Below, one piece after another: positions 33,386 to 41,652 of a stretch of DNA of 45,054 nt. Location of the stretch: positions 1 to 45,054 of the forward strand of contig VBDR01000042.1 of the NCBI GenBank assembly GCA_005882135.1. Reading direction: 5' to 3'. The stretch is from Chloroflexota bacterium. Its GTDB lineage: Bacteria > Chloroflexota > Dormibacteria > Dormibacterales > Dormibacteraceae. Below the pieces are notes generated by a model. It did not search any database. It worked only from the letters and a program-made list of their open reading frames with translations, and had not been told where the DNA came from. The translations under genes and the position numbers were made by a program. Numbering within the stretch: the first letter of the stretch is position 1; the number at the start of each line of letters is the position of its first letter.

Positions 33386-34363
33386 GTGAGTGCACAGCCG
33401 GTTGCCTCGAGGTGGACGGTAGGCCGGCCCAGCGAGTGGGTGCGGCGTCAGGCACGCACCCTGCTGGCATGGTCGCTGCTCGTCGCGCTTTTATTGTTGA
33501 CGACGGCGCTTTCGGAGACGTTCCGCTCACCGGCGGTCGTGCTCGAAACCTTCAAGGGCGCAACTTTCGTCAGCATGGCGGCGGCGGCCGAGTTCTTCGT
33601 CGTCGTCACCGGAGGAATCGACCTGTCGATCGGCTCAGTCGCGACGATAAGCGGGATGGCCGCGGCGGTCCTTATGAATGGCCGGGATCCCAACATCCCG
33701 CTTGCGGTCGGGGCGGCGTTGGGCATCGGACTCGTCGTAGGCGTGATCAATGGCCTGTTGGTGACGTGGGTGAAGATCACGCCGTTCGTGGCGACCTTCG
33801 GCATGCTCTACGTCCTGCAGGGCCTTGCCTTTACCTACAGCGTCAACCCGGTAGGTCAGGCGGCGCCCACGTTCTACGGCCTCTACGAGGACTCAATCGC
33901 CGGTGTGCCGGTCCTGCTTCTGCTGATGGCGGGGTTCTGGGCGATCTGCTGGTATGTAGCAAGGCAGACAGCCTTCGGCAAGCATCTGTACGCCGTGGGT
34001 GGCGACAGCGAGGCGGCCCGCCTAGCCGGTGTCCGCACCACCCGAGTCAGCTTTGCGTCTTACGTGATCTGTTCACTGCTCGCTGCTGCGGCGGGCCTCC
34101 TCGAGTTGACGCAGACCTACGTCGGCACTCCCGATCTTGGAGCCACACTCCTGCTGACCACGATCTCAGCGGTCGTCATTGGCGGTGTGAGCCTTTTTGG
34201 GGGTGAAGGATCGCTGATCGGCGTCCTGGGTGGCGCCCTGGTTTTAGCCTTTCTGGGCCAGTTCTTCGATAGCGTCCAGGTCAACGCTTTCTATCAGCAG
34301 CTGATCGAGGGCCTGATCATCCTGGCGCTGTTGGGCATATACCGTCAGAAAGTCAAGAGGTAG
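33386..34363 (+). CDS. Ribose-type ABC transporter permease (second)
   Basis: 325 aa, GTG start 21 nt after the ATPase stop. Membrane segments include LLAWSLLVALLLLTTAL, FFVVVTGGIDLSIGSVATISG (the family motif near 70-90), LAVGAALGIGLVVGVINGLLV and FVATFGMLYVLQGLAFTY. The ATPase-contact loop GKHLYAVGGDSEAARLAGV lies near 198-216. It ends 2 nt before the creatininase-family gene. Two different permeases suggest a heterodimeric channel. Confidence 0.88.
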   Translation: MSAQPVASRWTVGRPSEWVRRQARTLLAWSLLVALLLLTTALSETFRSPAVVLETFKGATFVSMAAAAEFFVVVTGGIDLSIGSVATISGMAAAVLMNGRDPNIPLAVGAALGIGLVVGVINGLLVTWVKITPFVATFGMLYVLQGLAFTYSVNPVGQAAPTFYGLYEDSIAGVPVLLLLMAGFWAICWYVARQTAFGKHLYAVGGDSEAARLAGVRTTRVSFASYVICSLLAAAAGLLELTQTYVGTPDLGATLLLTTISAVVIGGVSLFGGEGSLIGVLGGALVLAFLGQFFDSVQVNAFYQQLIEGLIILALLGIYRQKVKR

Positions 34364-34365
34364 CG

Positions 34366-35178
34366 ATGACCGAAAACAAAGCGGGTGGGGAGAAGTTGCC
34401 TCTGTACCTGGCGGAGTGCACCCTGCTCGAGGTGAAGTCACATCTCGCGCGAAGTGCGAAGGTAGTGATCCCTGTCGGTTCTACCGAACAGCATGGACCA
34501 CATTCGCCGTACGGGACGGATGCGATCCTCGCAAGCGAAGTGGCGGCGCGACTGGGGCGGCGAATCGGCGCGCTCGTCGCGCCTGCTTTCTCCTATGGGT
34601 TGTCGGGGGATCACAAGGGGTATCCGGGCATCCCGTTTCTCAGAGCGGAGACGATGATGCACTTCGTCCAGGATGTGGTCATGTCGCTGGCCGAAGGCGG
34701 CTTTCGCGAGATCATCTTGGTCAACGGTCACTACACCAACTCGATCGTCCTCTCGGCCGCGCTGATGGAGATTGGCGAGAAGCTGCCAAAAGGCGCCATC
34801 GCATTTCCATTCAATTACTGGGATGCGCTGCCGCCGGACCAGCTCGGCGGATACCTGAGCTCGGAGGTCGGCCTTCATGCGAACATCGGCGAGACCTCGG
34901 CGGTCCTCGCGATCGATCCGTCGCTTGTCAAGCTCGAGCACGCAGTGCGCGAATACCCAGCGTTTCCCGTCGACCCCTCGCCCGCGATGATCTCCGCCTA
35001 CTTCTTTTCCACTCTTGGAACCTTGCCGAGAGCCAGCCAGTCCGGAGTGTGGGGCGACCCGTCGCAGTCCACGGAAGAGCGCGGGCGGGAATACCTCGAC
35101 CAGATCGAAGAGGCGAGTGTCCGTTTCGTCGAGAACGTAGAGGCGATGTTCAAAGCCTTTCCCGAGGAAGGAAGATGA
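34366..35178 (+). CDS. Creatininase-family amidohydrolase
   Basis: 270 aa. Metal-binding motifs VVIPVGSTEQHGPHSPYGTDAI (Glu41, His43, Asp52), VNGHYTNS near 121-128, and GLHANIGETSAV near 164 with a Glu. This set binds two metals in creatininase and related amidases that open cyclic or linear amides. It is overlapped by the AtzG-like gene (ATGA, 35175-35178). Creatinine itself is not shown as substrate; other lactams or formamides, or an inosose-type ring, are possible. Confidence 0.87.
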   Translation: MTENKAGGEKLPLYLAECTLLEVKSHLARSAKVVIPVGSTEQHGPHSPYGTDAILASEVAARLGRRIGALVAPAFSYGLSGDHKGYPGIPFLRAETMMHFVQDVVMSLAEGGFREIILVNGHYTNSIVLSAALMEIGEKLPKGAIAFPFNYWDALPPDQLGGYLSSEVGLHANIGETSAVLAIDPSLVKLEHAVREYPAFPVDPSPAMISAYFFSTLGTLPRASQSGVWGDPSQSTEERGREYLDQIEEASVRFVENVEAMFKAFPEEGR

Positions 35179-35354
35179 ACGAGGAGACAGTTCGAGAGTG
35201 GGCGCGCATGCTCACTATCCGCCTGCCTGAGGACCGAGTCGAGACTGTCACAGCTCAGCTCGAAGGGCAGATCGCGGAGCATGGTGGACTCTCGCCGGAG
35301 GAGCTCGAGGGAATCGAACCTGCGATCGTCTTCGAGCCTGAGTGGGCCGAATGA
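35175..35354 (+). CDS. AtzG-like (DUF4089/GatC-type) small amidase subunit
   Basis: 59 aa. MNEETVREWARMLTIRLPEDRVETVTAQLEGQIAEHGGLSPEELEGIEPAIVFEPEW resembles AtzG/GatC: a short helix, an LPEDR.. helix, and a C-terminal I-P-A-x-V-F-x-P tail that wraps the amidase. It is overlapped on both sides (ATGA at 35175 and 35351), ahead of the amidase gene, just as atzG precedes atzE. It should be the partner of the amidase at 35351. Confidence 0.75.
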   Translation: MNEETVREWARMLTIRLPEDRVETVTAQLEGQIAEHGGLSPEELEGIEPAIVFEPEWAE

Positions 35355-36757
35355 CAGCGGCACCGTGGTCGCTGAGCGTGGTCCAGGCCGCGGAGCTGAT
35401 CAAGACCAAACGGCTCAAGCCGTCTGAGCTGGCCGAATCGGCTCTTGAGCGGTATCGGGTTGTCGAACCGCTGGTTCATGCCTTTGTCTCGGTCGACGAA
35501 GACCGTGTGATGCGCGATGCAAAGGCGCAGGACGGACATTCAGGAGGTCCGCTCCATGGAATACCGGTCGCAATCAAGGACATCTTCGACATCAACGGCT
35601 CGAAAACAGGTTGCGGATCGAAGGCGATGCAGGACGCACCCCCGGCGACACGTGATTCGGCGGCGGTGGCGAGGCTAAGAGCGGCGGGAGCGATCATCTT
35701 CGGCAAGACGACGACACACGAGCTGGCCTGCGGCGTCTACACGCCGCCGACCCGAAACCCATGGGACCTCGAACGGAGCGCTGGCGGGTCGAGTGGTGGA
35801 ACTGGCGCATCCGTCGCGGCGGGCATCGTGGCCGGTGGCATCGGCTCTGACACCGGCGGATCGATCAGAATTCCGGCCTCCCACTGTGGTCTCGTCGGCC
35901 TCAAGCCCACGTATGCCCGTATCAGCCGGGCGGGCGCACTAACGCTCAGCTGGTCACTGGACCATGTCGGCACTCTTACGCGCACAGTCGCCGATGCGGC
36001 GCTGATGCTGTCGGTGCTGGCAGGTCCCGACCCGGCCGATCCGACCACCATCGGCCGGCCGCCGGTGCCAGGCCCAAACATCCCTGACGATGGAGTCCGG
36101 GGAATGCGAATTGCGATCCTGAGAGGAAGCCCGTTTGATCCCATCGAAGATGAGATGGAGGACGCCCTCAAAAGTGTGGCGGCACACATACGAGCTGCCG
36201 GCGCCGACGTCAGCGATGCAACACTGCCCGAACTCGAAGCTGGGCTGGCCGCCGAGTTCTCCATAGTCGCTGCAGAAGCCGCGTCATATCACGAGGCGCG
36301 AATGCCCATCAGTGCCGCACTGATCGGGGAGGACGTGCGCGGGCTGCTCGAGACAGGTCTTCTCCTTCCGGCCGCCTTGTACCTCCGGGCCCAGAGGACA
36401 CGCAGGGTGATCCAGGAAGCGTTCAAGACGCTGTTCCGCGAACGCGGGCTTGACGCGGTGATCGCGCCGACAGTTCCGGCCAAGGCGCAGAGGGTCGACC
36501 AGATGGAATATCAGTACGACGGCACCTCGGAACCGGTCATCACTGGACTTGTTCGAACAACGGCGCCCTTCAACCTTTCCGGTCTTCCGACCGTCGCTGT
36601 CCCGAGCGGAATCGGAGCGTCTGGCTTTCCGACTAGCGTGCAGATTGCCACGCGGCCATTTGCGGAGCAGACGGCGTTGCGAATCGCGCAGGAGGTACAG
36701 CGGGCCGCTGGTTCGGTATTTATTCCGAAGGGCCTTGAGACGGCACTTAAGACCTAA
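35351..36757 (+). CDS. Amidase-signature hydrolase (AtzE/GatA-like)
   Basis: 468 aa from ATG 35351. The Ser-cisSer-Lys triad: Lys76 in GIPVAIKDIFD, Ser147/148 in RSAGGSSGGTGAS, and Ser171 in GSDTGGSIRIPA. The C-terminal YDGTSEPV..LVRTTAPFNLSGLPTVAVP is typical for AtzE-type enzymes. The small AtzG-like partner directly upstream favours a 1-carboxybiuret hydrolase or similar carboxyamide hydrolase rather than a tRNA amidotransferase (no gatB here). It may cleave the linear amide produced by the creatininase-family enzyme. Confidence 0.88.
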   Translation: MTAAPWSLSVVQAAELIKTKRLKPSELAESALERYRVVEPLVHAFVSVDEDRVMRDAKAQDGHSGGPLHGIPVAIKDIFDINGSKTGCGSKAMQDAPPATRDSAAVARLRAAGAIIFGKTTTHELACGVYTPPTRNPWDLERSAGGSSGGTGASVAAGIVAGGIGSDTGGSIRIPASHCGLVGLKPTYARISRAGALTLSWSLDHVGTLTRTVADAALMLSVLAGPDPADPTTIGRPPVPGPNIPDDGVRGMRIAILRGSPFDPIEDEMEDALKSVAAHIRAAGADVSDATLPELEAGLAAEFSIVAAEAASYHEARMPISAALIGEDVRGLLETGLLLPAALYLRAQRTRRVIQEAFKTLFRERGLDAVIAPTVPAKAQRVDQMEYQYDGTSEPVITGLVRTTAPFNLSGLPTVAVPSGIGASGFPTSVQIATRPFAEQTALRIAQEVQRAAGSVFIPKGLETALKT

Positions 36758-36771
36758 GCAGAGGAGGCGAC

Positions 36772-37161
36772 ATGGAGCGGACGTACCTGAAGCCGGCCGG
36801 GATCGCGGCTGCGCCTGAGCCGTACAGTCATGCGATCCGATGCGGCAACACAGTCTATATCGCCGGTCAGGTCGCCTTTGACGAATCGAATCGCGTGGTT
36901 GGCGTAGGTGATGCTCGGAAGCAGGCTGAGCGGGTCTGGCACAACATCCGGCTTGCGGTCGAGGCAGCGGGAGGCAAGGTCACCGACGTCGTGAAGATCA
37001 CGATCTTTATCAAGGACATACGCCACGCGCCTGACGAGATTGCGGTTCGCCAGAAGCTCTTCGAGCCGGGACGGTTTCCAATCTGCACCCAGGTCCAGGT
37101 AGCCAACCTGGGCCTACCCGACCTGCTGATGGAAGTCGACGCAGTCGCGGTACTCAAGTAA
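36772..37161 (+). CDS. RidA/YjgF-like protein without the usual Arg
   Basis: 129 aa. The fold is complete: AAPEPYSHAIRCGNTVYIAGQVAFD, then QAERVWHNIRLAVEAAGGKVTDVVKITIFI, and LLMEVDAVAVL. In 2-iminopropanoate deaminases (RidA) an Arg near position 105 binds the substrate carboxylate. Here the text is FPICTQVQV, with Cys105. It is therefore probably not a standard imine deaminase but one of the diverged Rid groups seen in catabolic clusters. It starts 14 nt after the amidase stop. Confidence 0.85.
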   Translation: MERTYLKPAGIAAAPEPYSHAIRCGNTVYIAGQVAFDESNRVVGVGDARKQAERVWHNIRLAVEAAGGKVTDVVKITIFIKDIRHAPDEIAVRQKLFEPGRFPICTQVQVANLGLPDLLMEVDAVAVLK

Positions 37162-37180
37162 ACCCGAGATTCTGTGATCA

Positions 37181-37966
37181 ATGAACGGCCTACGTGGCAA
37201 GGTGGCGATCGTCACCGGTGGCGGACGCGGTCTTGGCTACGCGATTGTCGAGCGCCTCGTGACTGAAGGAGTGTCAGTTGCCATTCTCGCCCTGCATGCG
37301 GAATCTGTCCGCGACGCCATAAACAACCTTGGAGCGGATCGCAAGGATGTGATCGGGCTGGTCGCGGACGTGACCCTCGAGGAAGAAGTAAGGGATGCGG
37401 TAGCGCGAACCGTCGCAGCCTTCGGACACCTCGACATCATGGTCAACAATGCCGGCACCATCGTGATCAGCCCTCTGGTGGACATGACCACAGAAGCTTG
37501 GGATCATGTTGTCGATGTGAACCTACGCGGCGTTTTCCTTGGGTGTCGGGAAGCTGCGCGACAGATGATCGCTCAAGGTCGTGGAGGTCGCATCATCAAT
37601 GGCGCCTCGGGAGCCGGACGCCGAGGAGGCAGCCTCATCAGCGCCTACTCGGCGACCAAGTTCGGTGTGATCGGACTGACCCAGAGCCTTGCTGTGGAGC
37701 TTGCTCCCCATGGGATCACGGTCAACGCGTACTGCCCAGGACACGTAACGTCGACCCCAATGTGGGACTTCATCGACCGGGAGATGGCGTCAATTACCGG
37801 CGAAGAAATCGGATCGGCAAGACGAGCGGCGGAGAGCGAAGCGCCATTGGGTCGCGCAGGCAAACCCGAGGAAGTTGCCGCCGCTGTCGCATTTCTCGCT
37901 TCTGATGAAGCTCCGTTCATAACCGGTGAGTCGTTGTTGATCGATGGCGGACTGGTTCGGTTCTAG
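37181..37966 (+). CDS. Short-chain dehydrogenase/reductase (SDR)
   Basis: 261 aa. Cofactor motif TGGGRGLG (12-19), NNAG (89-92), catalytic Ser143, Tyr156 and Lys160 (AYSATK), and the C-terminal FITGESLLIDGGL. Asp/Val at the end of strand 2 is unclear, so NAD or NADP cannot be chosen. The family oxidises alcohols or reduces keto groups. Its place near the end of the operon suggests that it handles an aldehyde, hydroxy or keto acid left after nitrogen removal. Confidence 0.88.
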   Translation: MNGLRGKVAIVTGGGRGLGYAIVERLVTEGVSVAILALHAESVRDAINNLGADRKDVIGLVADVTLEEEVRDAVARTVAAFGHLDIMVNNAGTIVISPLVDMTTEAWDHVVDVNLRGVFLGCREAARQMIAQGRGGRIINGASGAGRRGGSLISAYSATKFGVIGLTQSLAVELAPHGITVNAYCPGHVTSTPMWDFIDREMASITGEEIGSARRAAESEAPLGRAGKPEEVAAAVAFLASDEAPFITGESLLIDGGLVRF

Positions 37967-37976
37967 AGATTCGCAT

Positions 37977-38048
37977 ATGGCATTTGTGGAGACGGCCTAC
38001 GAGTTCAACAGCCTGAAGCTCGACATCTTGGCGAGGCACTCCGCGTAA
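37977..38048 (+). CDS. Very small ORF (23 aa), possibly a gene remnant
   Basis: ATG 37977, MAFVETAYEFNSLKLDILAR and HSA, then TAA 2 nt before the hydrolase ATG. It lies 10 nt after the SDR stop in the same direction. It could be a leader peptide, a remnant or chance; no family recognised. Confidence 0.25.
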   Translation: MAFVETAYEFNSLKLDILARHSA

Positions 38049-38050
38049 CA

Positions 38051-38863
38051 ATGCCCTACCTTCAGCTGCCCGATGGCGTGCCGTTGTACTACGAAGAGCA
38101 TGGTGCCGGCAAGCCGATCCTCCTGCTTCCCGGCTGGACGGTCACTACGGGTTTCTGGCAGCGGCAGATCGTTGATCTCAGTCGCGACCACCGTGTCCTG
38201 ACGTTCGACTTACGCGGGCAAGGGGCCTCTGGCAAGACGCCCGATGGACATACGTTGAGTGGATACGCGGCGGACCTGGCCAGGTTTTTGACGGAGAAGA
38301 ACCTAGAGAACGTGACGCTCATTGCTTGGGCAATGGGGGTTTCAGTGTCCGTTCACTATCTGGCAGCATTTGGCACAGACCGGGTCTCGCGGTTCGTCTG
38401 GGTCGACCACAGCCCCCGCTTCTTCGCGAACCCTGACTGGCCTTTTGCGCTGTCCGGGAACTTCAGCCCTCAGGCGCTGGATACAACGTTGCACCAGCTC
38501 CGCCACGATCGGCGATCCGCAACCTTGGAGATGCTCAAGATCATGTTTCCCAACGGTCTCACCGAATCCGAAGAAGAGTGGATGTACGGCGAGATGCTCA
38601 AGACCCCGACCGAGGTGGCGATTGCGATGTTAGGCGCCGTGGCGGGAACGGATCTGCGGCCGCTGCTGTCAGGTCTGAAACTCCCTGTCCTGCTCGTCAA
38701 CGGGACTCGGAGCGCGGTTCCTTACGACGTCGGCGGCTGGCTTCAGGACCACCTTCAGGACAGCCGACGCCTGGTCCTGGAGGGCGCTGGCCACTCCCCC
38801 AACTGGGACGCCTCCGAAGGCTTTAACAAGGGAATACGGAAGTTCATTGACGAAACGTCGTGA
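38051..38863 (+). CDS. Alpha/beta-hydrolase-fold protein with altered nucleophile elbow
   Basis: 270 aa. The fold is clear: LLLPGWTVTTGFWQRQI (oxyanion area), VLTFDLRGQGASGK, then LPVLLVNGTRSAVP and EGAGHSPNW with His near 250. The elbow normally reads G-x-S-x-G; here it is IAWAMGVS, with Ala94 at the nucleophile (codon GCA 38330-38332, one base from TCA). The acid residue is also not obvious. It may be inactive, act by another chemistry, or reflect a mutation. It is the last gene of the operon. Confidence 0.82.
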   Translation: MPYLQLPDGVPLYYEEHGAGKPILLLPGWTVTTGFWQRQIVDLSRDHRVLTFDLRGQGASGKTPDGHTLSGYAADLARFLTEKNLENVTLIAWAMGVSVSVHYLAAFGTDRVSRFVWVDHSPRFFANPDWPFALSGNFSPQALDTTLHQLRHDRRSATLEMLKIMFPNGLTESEEEWMYGEMLKTPTEVAIAMLGAVAGTDLRPLLSGLKLPVLLVNGTRSAVPYDVGGWLQDHLQDSRRLVLEGAGHSPNWDASEGFNKGIRKFIDETS

Positions 38864-38972
38864 AAATCATTTGACACGGGCCCATAGACGGTAACCTGCG
38901 TGTGGGGCTCACATATTCGTAGGTGGGTTGGCTACCCGGAGCGGCGGTAGCTAGCCGCTACGATCGCCATCG

Positions 38973-39375
38973 GATGCTATTCGCTTTCGCCTACTCGGTG
39001 CTGCGCCTGCTCCTTGACATCTTCGACGTGCGGCTGCGGGTGCGGGATCCCGAGGCGGAATTGCTGCTCCTGCGCCACCAGCTGCGCGTAGTGCGGCGCC
39101 AGGTGAAGAGGCCGCAACTGGACATGGCGGACCGGACGATCATGGCCGCACTGAGCCGGCGCTTGGGCCGGGCATCGCTGGTCGGGATGCTGGTCCAACC
39201 GGAAGCGGTTATCGGTTCGCATCGTGAGCTGGTGAGGAGAAAGTGGGCGGCCTTCAGTCGCCGCCGAGGCCCGGGCCGACCAGCAGGAAGCCGCTGCGTT
39301 GAGCGGAGCCCGCGACCAGGCTCGGCGATTTTGGCCCTGGGGGCACAGGGGGCCACGGAGTTGCAGGAAGCCTGA
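38973..39375 (+). mobile_element. Transposase (IS3/IS481-like) N-terminal fragment
   Basis: From ATG 38973, RDPEAELLLLRHQLRVVRRQ, then VKRPQLDMADRTIMAALSRR, then HRELVRRKWAAFSRRRGPGRP is the HTH-containing N-terminus of integrase-type transposases. After about 39285 the frame no longer resembles a transposase, and no DDE core exists. The canonical W in the 'W-H-R-E-L-V' motif is changed (GSHRELV). The intergenic part 38864-38972 contains GCGGTAGCTAGCCGC, a small inverted repeat; TTGACA at 38871 could be a weak promoter. Confidence 0.7.
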
Positions 39376-39501
39376 ACGGCAGCCCGCAGATTCGTGCTTT
39401 CCAACGAGCTGCGACTCTTGCCTTCCTGCCGCGGAGCCCGGCCAGCGAACTCAAAGAGCAGTTTTGGCACGGCCCCTCCTTTGTTCGTGACGCAGTCGCA
39501 C

Positions 39502-40314
39502 TCAGGTTCCGGCCAGCTTAGCGACGACCGGCGCAAGTGAGTCGGAGACCTCGGCGCCGAAGACGAAGTAGGAGAAGCCGAGCTCCTCCCGACGCCGCTG
39601 GATTTCCTCGGCCGCGGCCACCGGGGTCATCCGGAAGGATCTCCAGCGAGTCCGCGGCACGCAGCGCAGCCGGGTCGTATCGGGAGATGCCATGAACGGC
39701 GCGACAGCGTTGCCGATGACCGCGACGTGCTGCGACAGCTCAACGTCCCGGATGGCGTGGAAGTCGCGCACCCGGCGTTGACGTCGGCTCGTGCCTCACC
39801 GGGCATCAGTGCGAACGTGACCGTGTCGGCGATGTCGGCCGCGAGCGCCTGTGCCTTTGGTCCGTGCACGGCCATTACCACGGGCGTGTAAAGGGCGGAG
39901 CCGTCGAGCTCTCGCAGCATCGTCACCGTTTCGCGCACTCGGGGGTACGACCGGCATGCCCAGATCACGGAGCTCGTCTTCGATCCCCGGCCTTCCGGTG
40001 CCGATACCCATCTCGAAGCGTCGCTCGGTCAGCACCGACAGGGAATGAGCTTCCCAGGCCGTGCTCCTCGTCGGACGCAGGGGCGAGGCATACACCCAGG
40101 TGCCCACGCGCATGCCCGTGAGCGTGGCGGCGGCGGCAAGCGTCGGGCCGGGCGAGGGCTGAAGTTGCCGGAAGTCGGGCATCAGTAGCGTCGAGTAACC
40201 GCTGTCGGCGAAGCGGAGAATGCGGTCTCGCCAGGTTGGCAGATCCGTTCTGATCGGCACGGTGACTCCGAATCGAAATGGTCGAGTGCGGACGGTTGTC
40301 CTCGAATCGGCCAT
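39502..40314 (-). pseudogene. LLM-class (F420/FMN-dependent) oxidoreductase, several frameshifts
   Basis: ATG 40314 has a GAGGAG site upstream and starts MADSRTTVRTRPFRFGVTVP, then VGTWVYASPLRP, then ERRFEMGIGTGRPG. The frame breaks at the GGGGG run near 39941-39945 (plus strand). It goes on as VRETVTMLRELDGSALYTPVVMAVHGPKAQALAADIADTVTFAL in the next frame, then changes again near 39770 to RDFHAIRDVELSQHVAVIGN. It shifts twice more near 39690 and 39630 before AAEEIQRRREELGFSYFVFGA. At least four lesions: a dead gene, or a poorly sequenced stretch. Confidence 0.75.
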
Positions 40315-40400
40315 CGCTTGTCTCCTCGAGTGGTTGACCACTGAAGAGAAAGACGGCCGAGGACGGCAAAACTCATCTGTCAGAGAGGGCGGGACACGTC

Positions 40401-40604
40401 CTAGTTCTCGGCGGGTACTGCCGTGGTCGGTGTTCGAGGGGTCGTAAGCAACGACCCGAGACGTGACGCGGTCGTAAGATCGAGTGTGGTCTGGACGTAA
40501 TCGCGGCCCAGGCGCTCGCTCACGGTCTTGACGTAGACACCTGCCTCGGCGAGCAGGTCGGCAACCTGGACTGGTGCGATCGTGATTGACGCGGAGGCGT
40601 TCAT
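40401..40604 (-). pseudogene. Possible tyrosine-recombinase C-terminal relic
   Basis: 67 aa. ADLLAEAGVYVKTVSERLGRDYVQTTLDLTTASR resembles the end of phage-type integrases (L-AGV-x-x-K-x-V-S-E-R-L-G-H-x-S-x-x-T-T-L-D-x-Y-x-H). The catalytic Tyr position is lost. A 13-residue ORF with a GAGGAG site lies just upstream and overlaps its ATG. If correct it is a relic of an integrase. Alternative: an unrelated small protein. Confidence 0.4.
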
Positions 40605-40706
40605 TGCGTTCCGACCGCTGTGGTGGTGGATGTGTGAGTCATGATGATCTCCTCATCGGTTAGTGGCTGACACGCGGCCAGCCGCATTAGACGAACGGAG
40701 GTAGCG

Positions 40707-41060
40707 ATGAACTTCAACAGCATCATGATCGGATCGGAGGATCCCAAGCGGCTCGTCGATTACTACACGAAGATCCTCGGCAAGCCGGCCATGTCGGAAG
40801 GGGGCTATGACGGCTGGCAGATCGGCAGCGGACGGATAACGATCGGCCCCCATGACGAGGTCAAGGGCAAGAACCCGACGCCGGGCCGGCTTATCCTCAA
40901 CATCGAGAGCGAAGACGTAAAGGGGGACTTTGAGAAGTTCAGGGCTGCAGGCGCCAAAGTCGTCCGCGAGCCATACAACGTCGGAGGTGAGTCGCCCTAT
41001 TGGATCGCGACCTTCGCCGATCCCGACGACAACTACTTCCAGCTCATGAGCCCGATGTAA
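40707..41060 (+). CDS. VOC family protein
   Basis: 117 aa, GGAGGT at 40697-40702. MNFNSIMIGSEDPKRLVDYYTKILGKPAMSEGGYDGWQIGSG, then GRLILNIESEDVKGDFEKFRAAGAKVVREPYN, and ATFADPDDNYFQLMSPM fit one glyoxalase-like domain pair. Metal ligands are not complete (no His in the first strand), so it may bind rather than catalyse. It lies alone between an integrase-like relic and the 44-nt repeat. Confidence 0.83.
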   Translation: MNFNSIMIGSEDPKRLVDYYTKILGKPAMSEGGYDGWQIGSGRITIGPHDEVKGKNPTPGRLILNIESEDVKGDFEKFRAAGAKVVREPYNVGGESPYWIATFADPDDNYFQLMSPM

Positions 41061-41209
41061 CTGATTTCCTGTTCATCGCCCGCCCAATCAGAGAGTGCGG
41101 GCCGGTTCGTGGCCGACGATCAGGTCTAGCGCTCACACCTTCCGCTGGCACTGACTGCCTTTTCAAGCCGGTCGCAATGGGTCCTGATTAGGTCGAGGAG
41201 GCCGCTGCC

Positions 41210-41253
41210 GAGTTCAATTCGAGAGTTCAAATAGTGTCCCCTCCCCCCGACCA
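41210..41253 (+). repeat. 44-nt tRNA-3'-end-like repeat, copy 2
   Basis: Same pattern as 17843-17886. The fragment of the cyclase 3' end lies 102 nt further on but in the opposite orientation. Nothing else is recognised between 41061 and 41354. Confidence 0.65.
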
Positions 41254-41354
41254 GTTGTCGAACACGAATCCGATGATCCCGACCGTCGCATCTGTGAGCC
41301 TGCGGCTGTCATTACGGTGCGCCCACTATCGCTTCCCCGCTAAGTGCTGCCGAA

Positions 41355-41574
41355 TCAGGCGAACGGTGCGTCCTTGAGGCCGAGCTGACGGCCCAATTGA
41401 AGCGCCTGGTTCTCCCGTCGGCGGCTTTCGGATGCACGGCCCAGGCCGCGCAGCGCCTTCGACCGGTCCAGCAGCGCGCGAGCCACGGACGGCCGCGCTT
41501 CCATGCCCTCGAACAACTCCGGCGGGTAGGTCGCCCAGCTGGGCCCGCGTCGAGGCAAGCAGGCCCTTGGTTTT
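41355..41574 (-). pseudogene. Deleted copy of the cyclase/TPR gene 3' end
   Basis: KGLLASTRAQLGDLP here matches KGLLASSYAQLGDLP in the gene at 16193-17668. In a shifted frame LFEGMEARPSVARALLDRSKALRGLGR and LGRQLGLKDAPFA match the very end. About 55 codons between the two blocks are missing. It lies antisense and ends beside the HNH gene. Confidence 0.8.
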
Positions 41575-41652
41575 GTGGCGCAGCGGACCAGTTGCGGCGG
41601 TGGAAGACTTTCGCTGGATCCGAGAAACTGGGGTTACCATGGCCTCAAACGC

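Noticed and set aside
34416-35354. Long ORF in another frame over the creatininase gene
   Set aside because: Arg/Gly-rich shadow text. Only its last 59 codons, from ATG 35175, are real (AtzG-like).
38871-38897. TTGACA with TAACCT as a promoter
   Set aside because: The spacer is only 15 nt and the -10 is weak; it precedes only a broken transposase.
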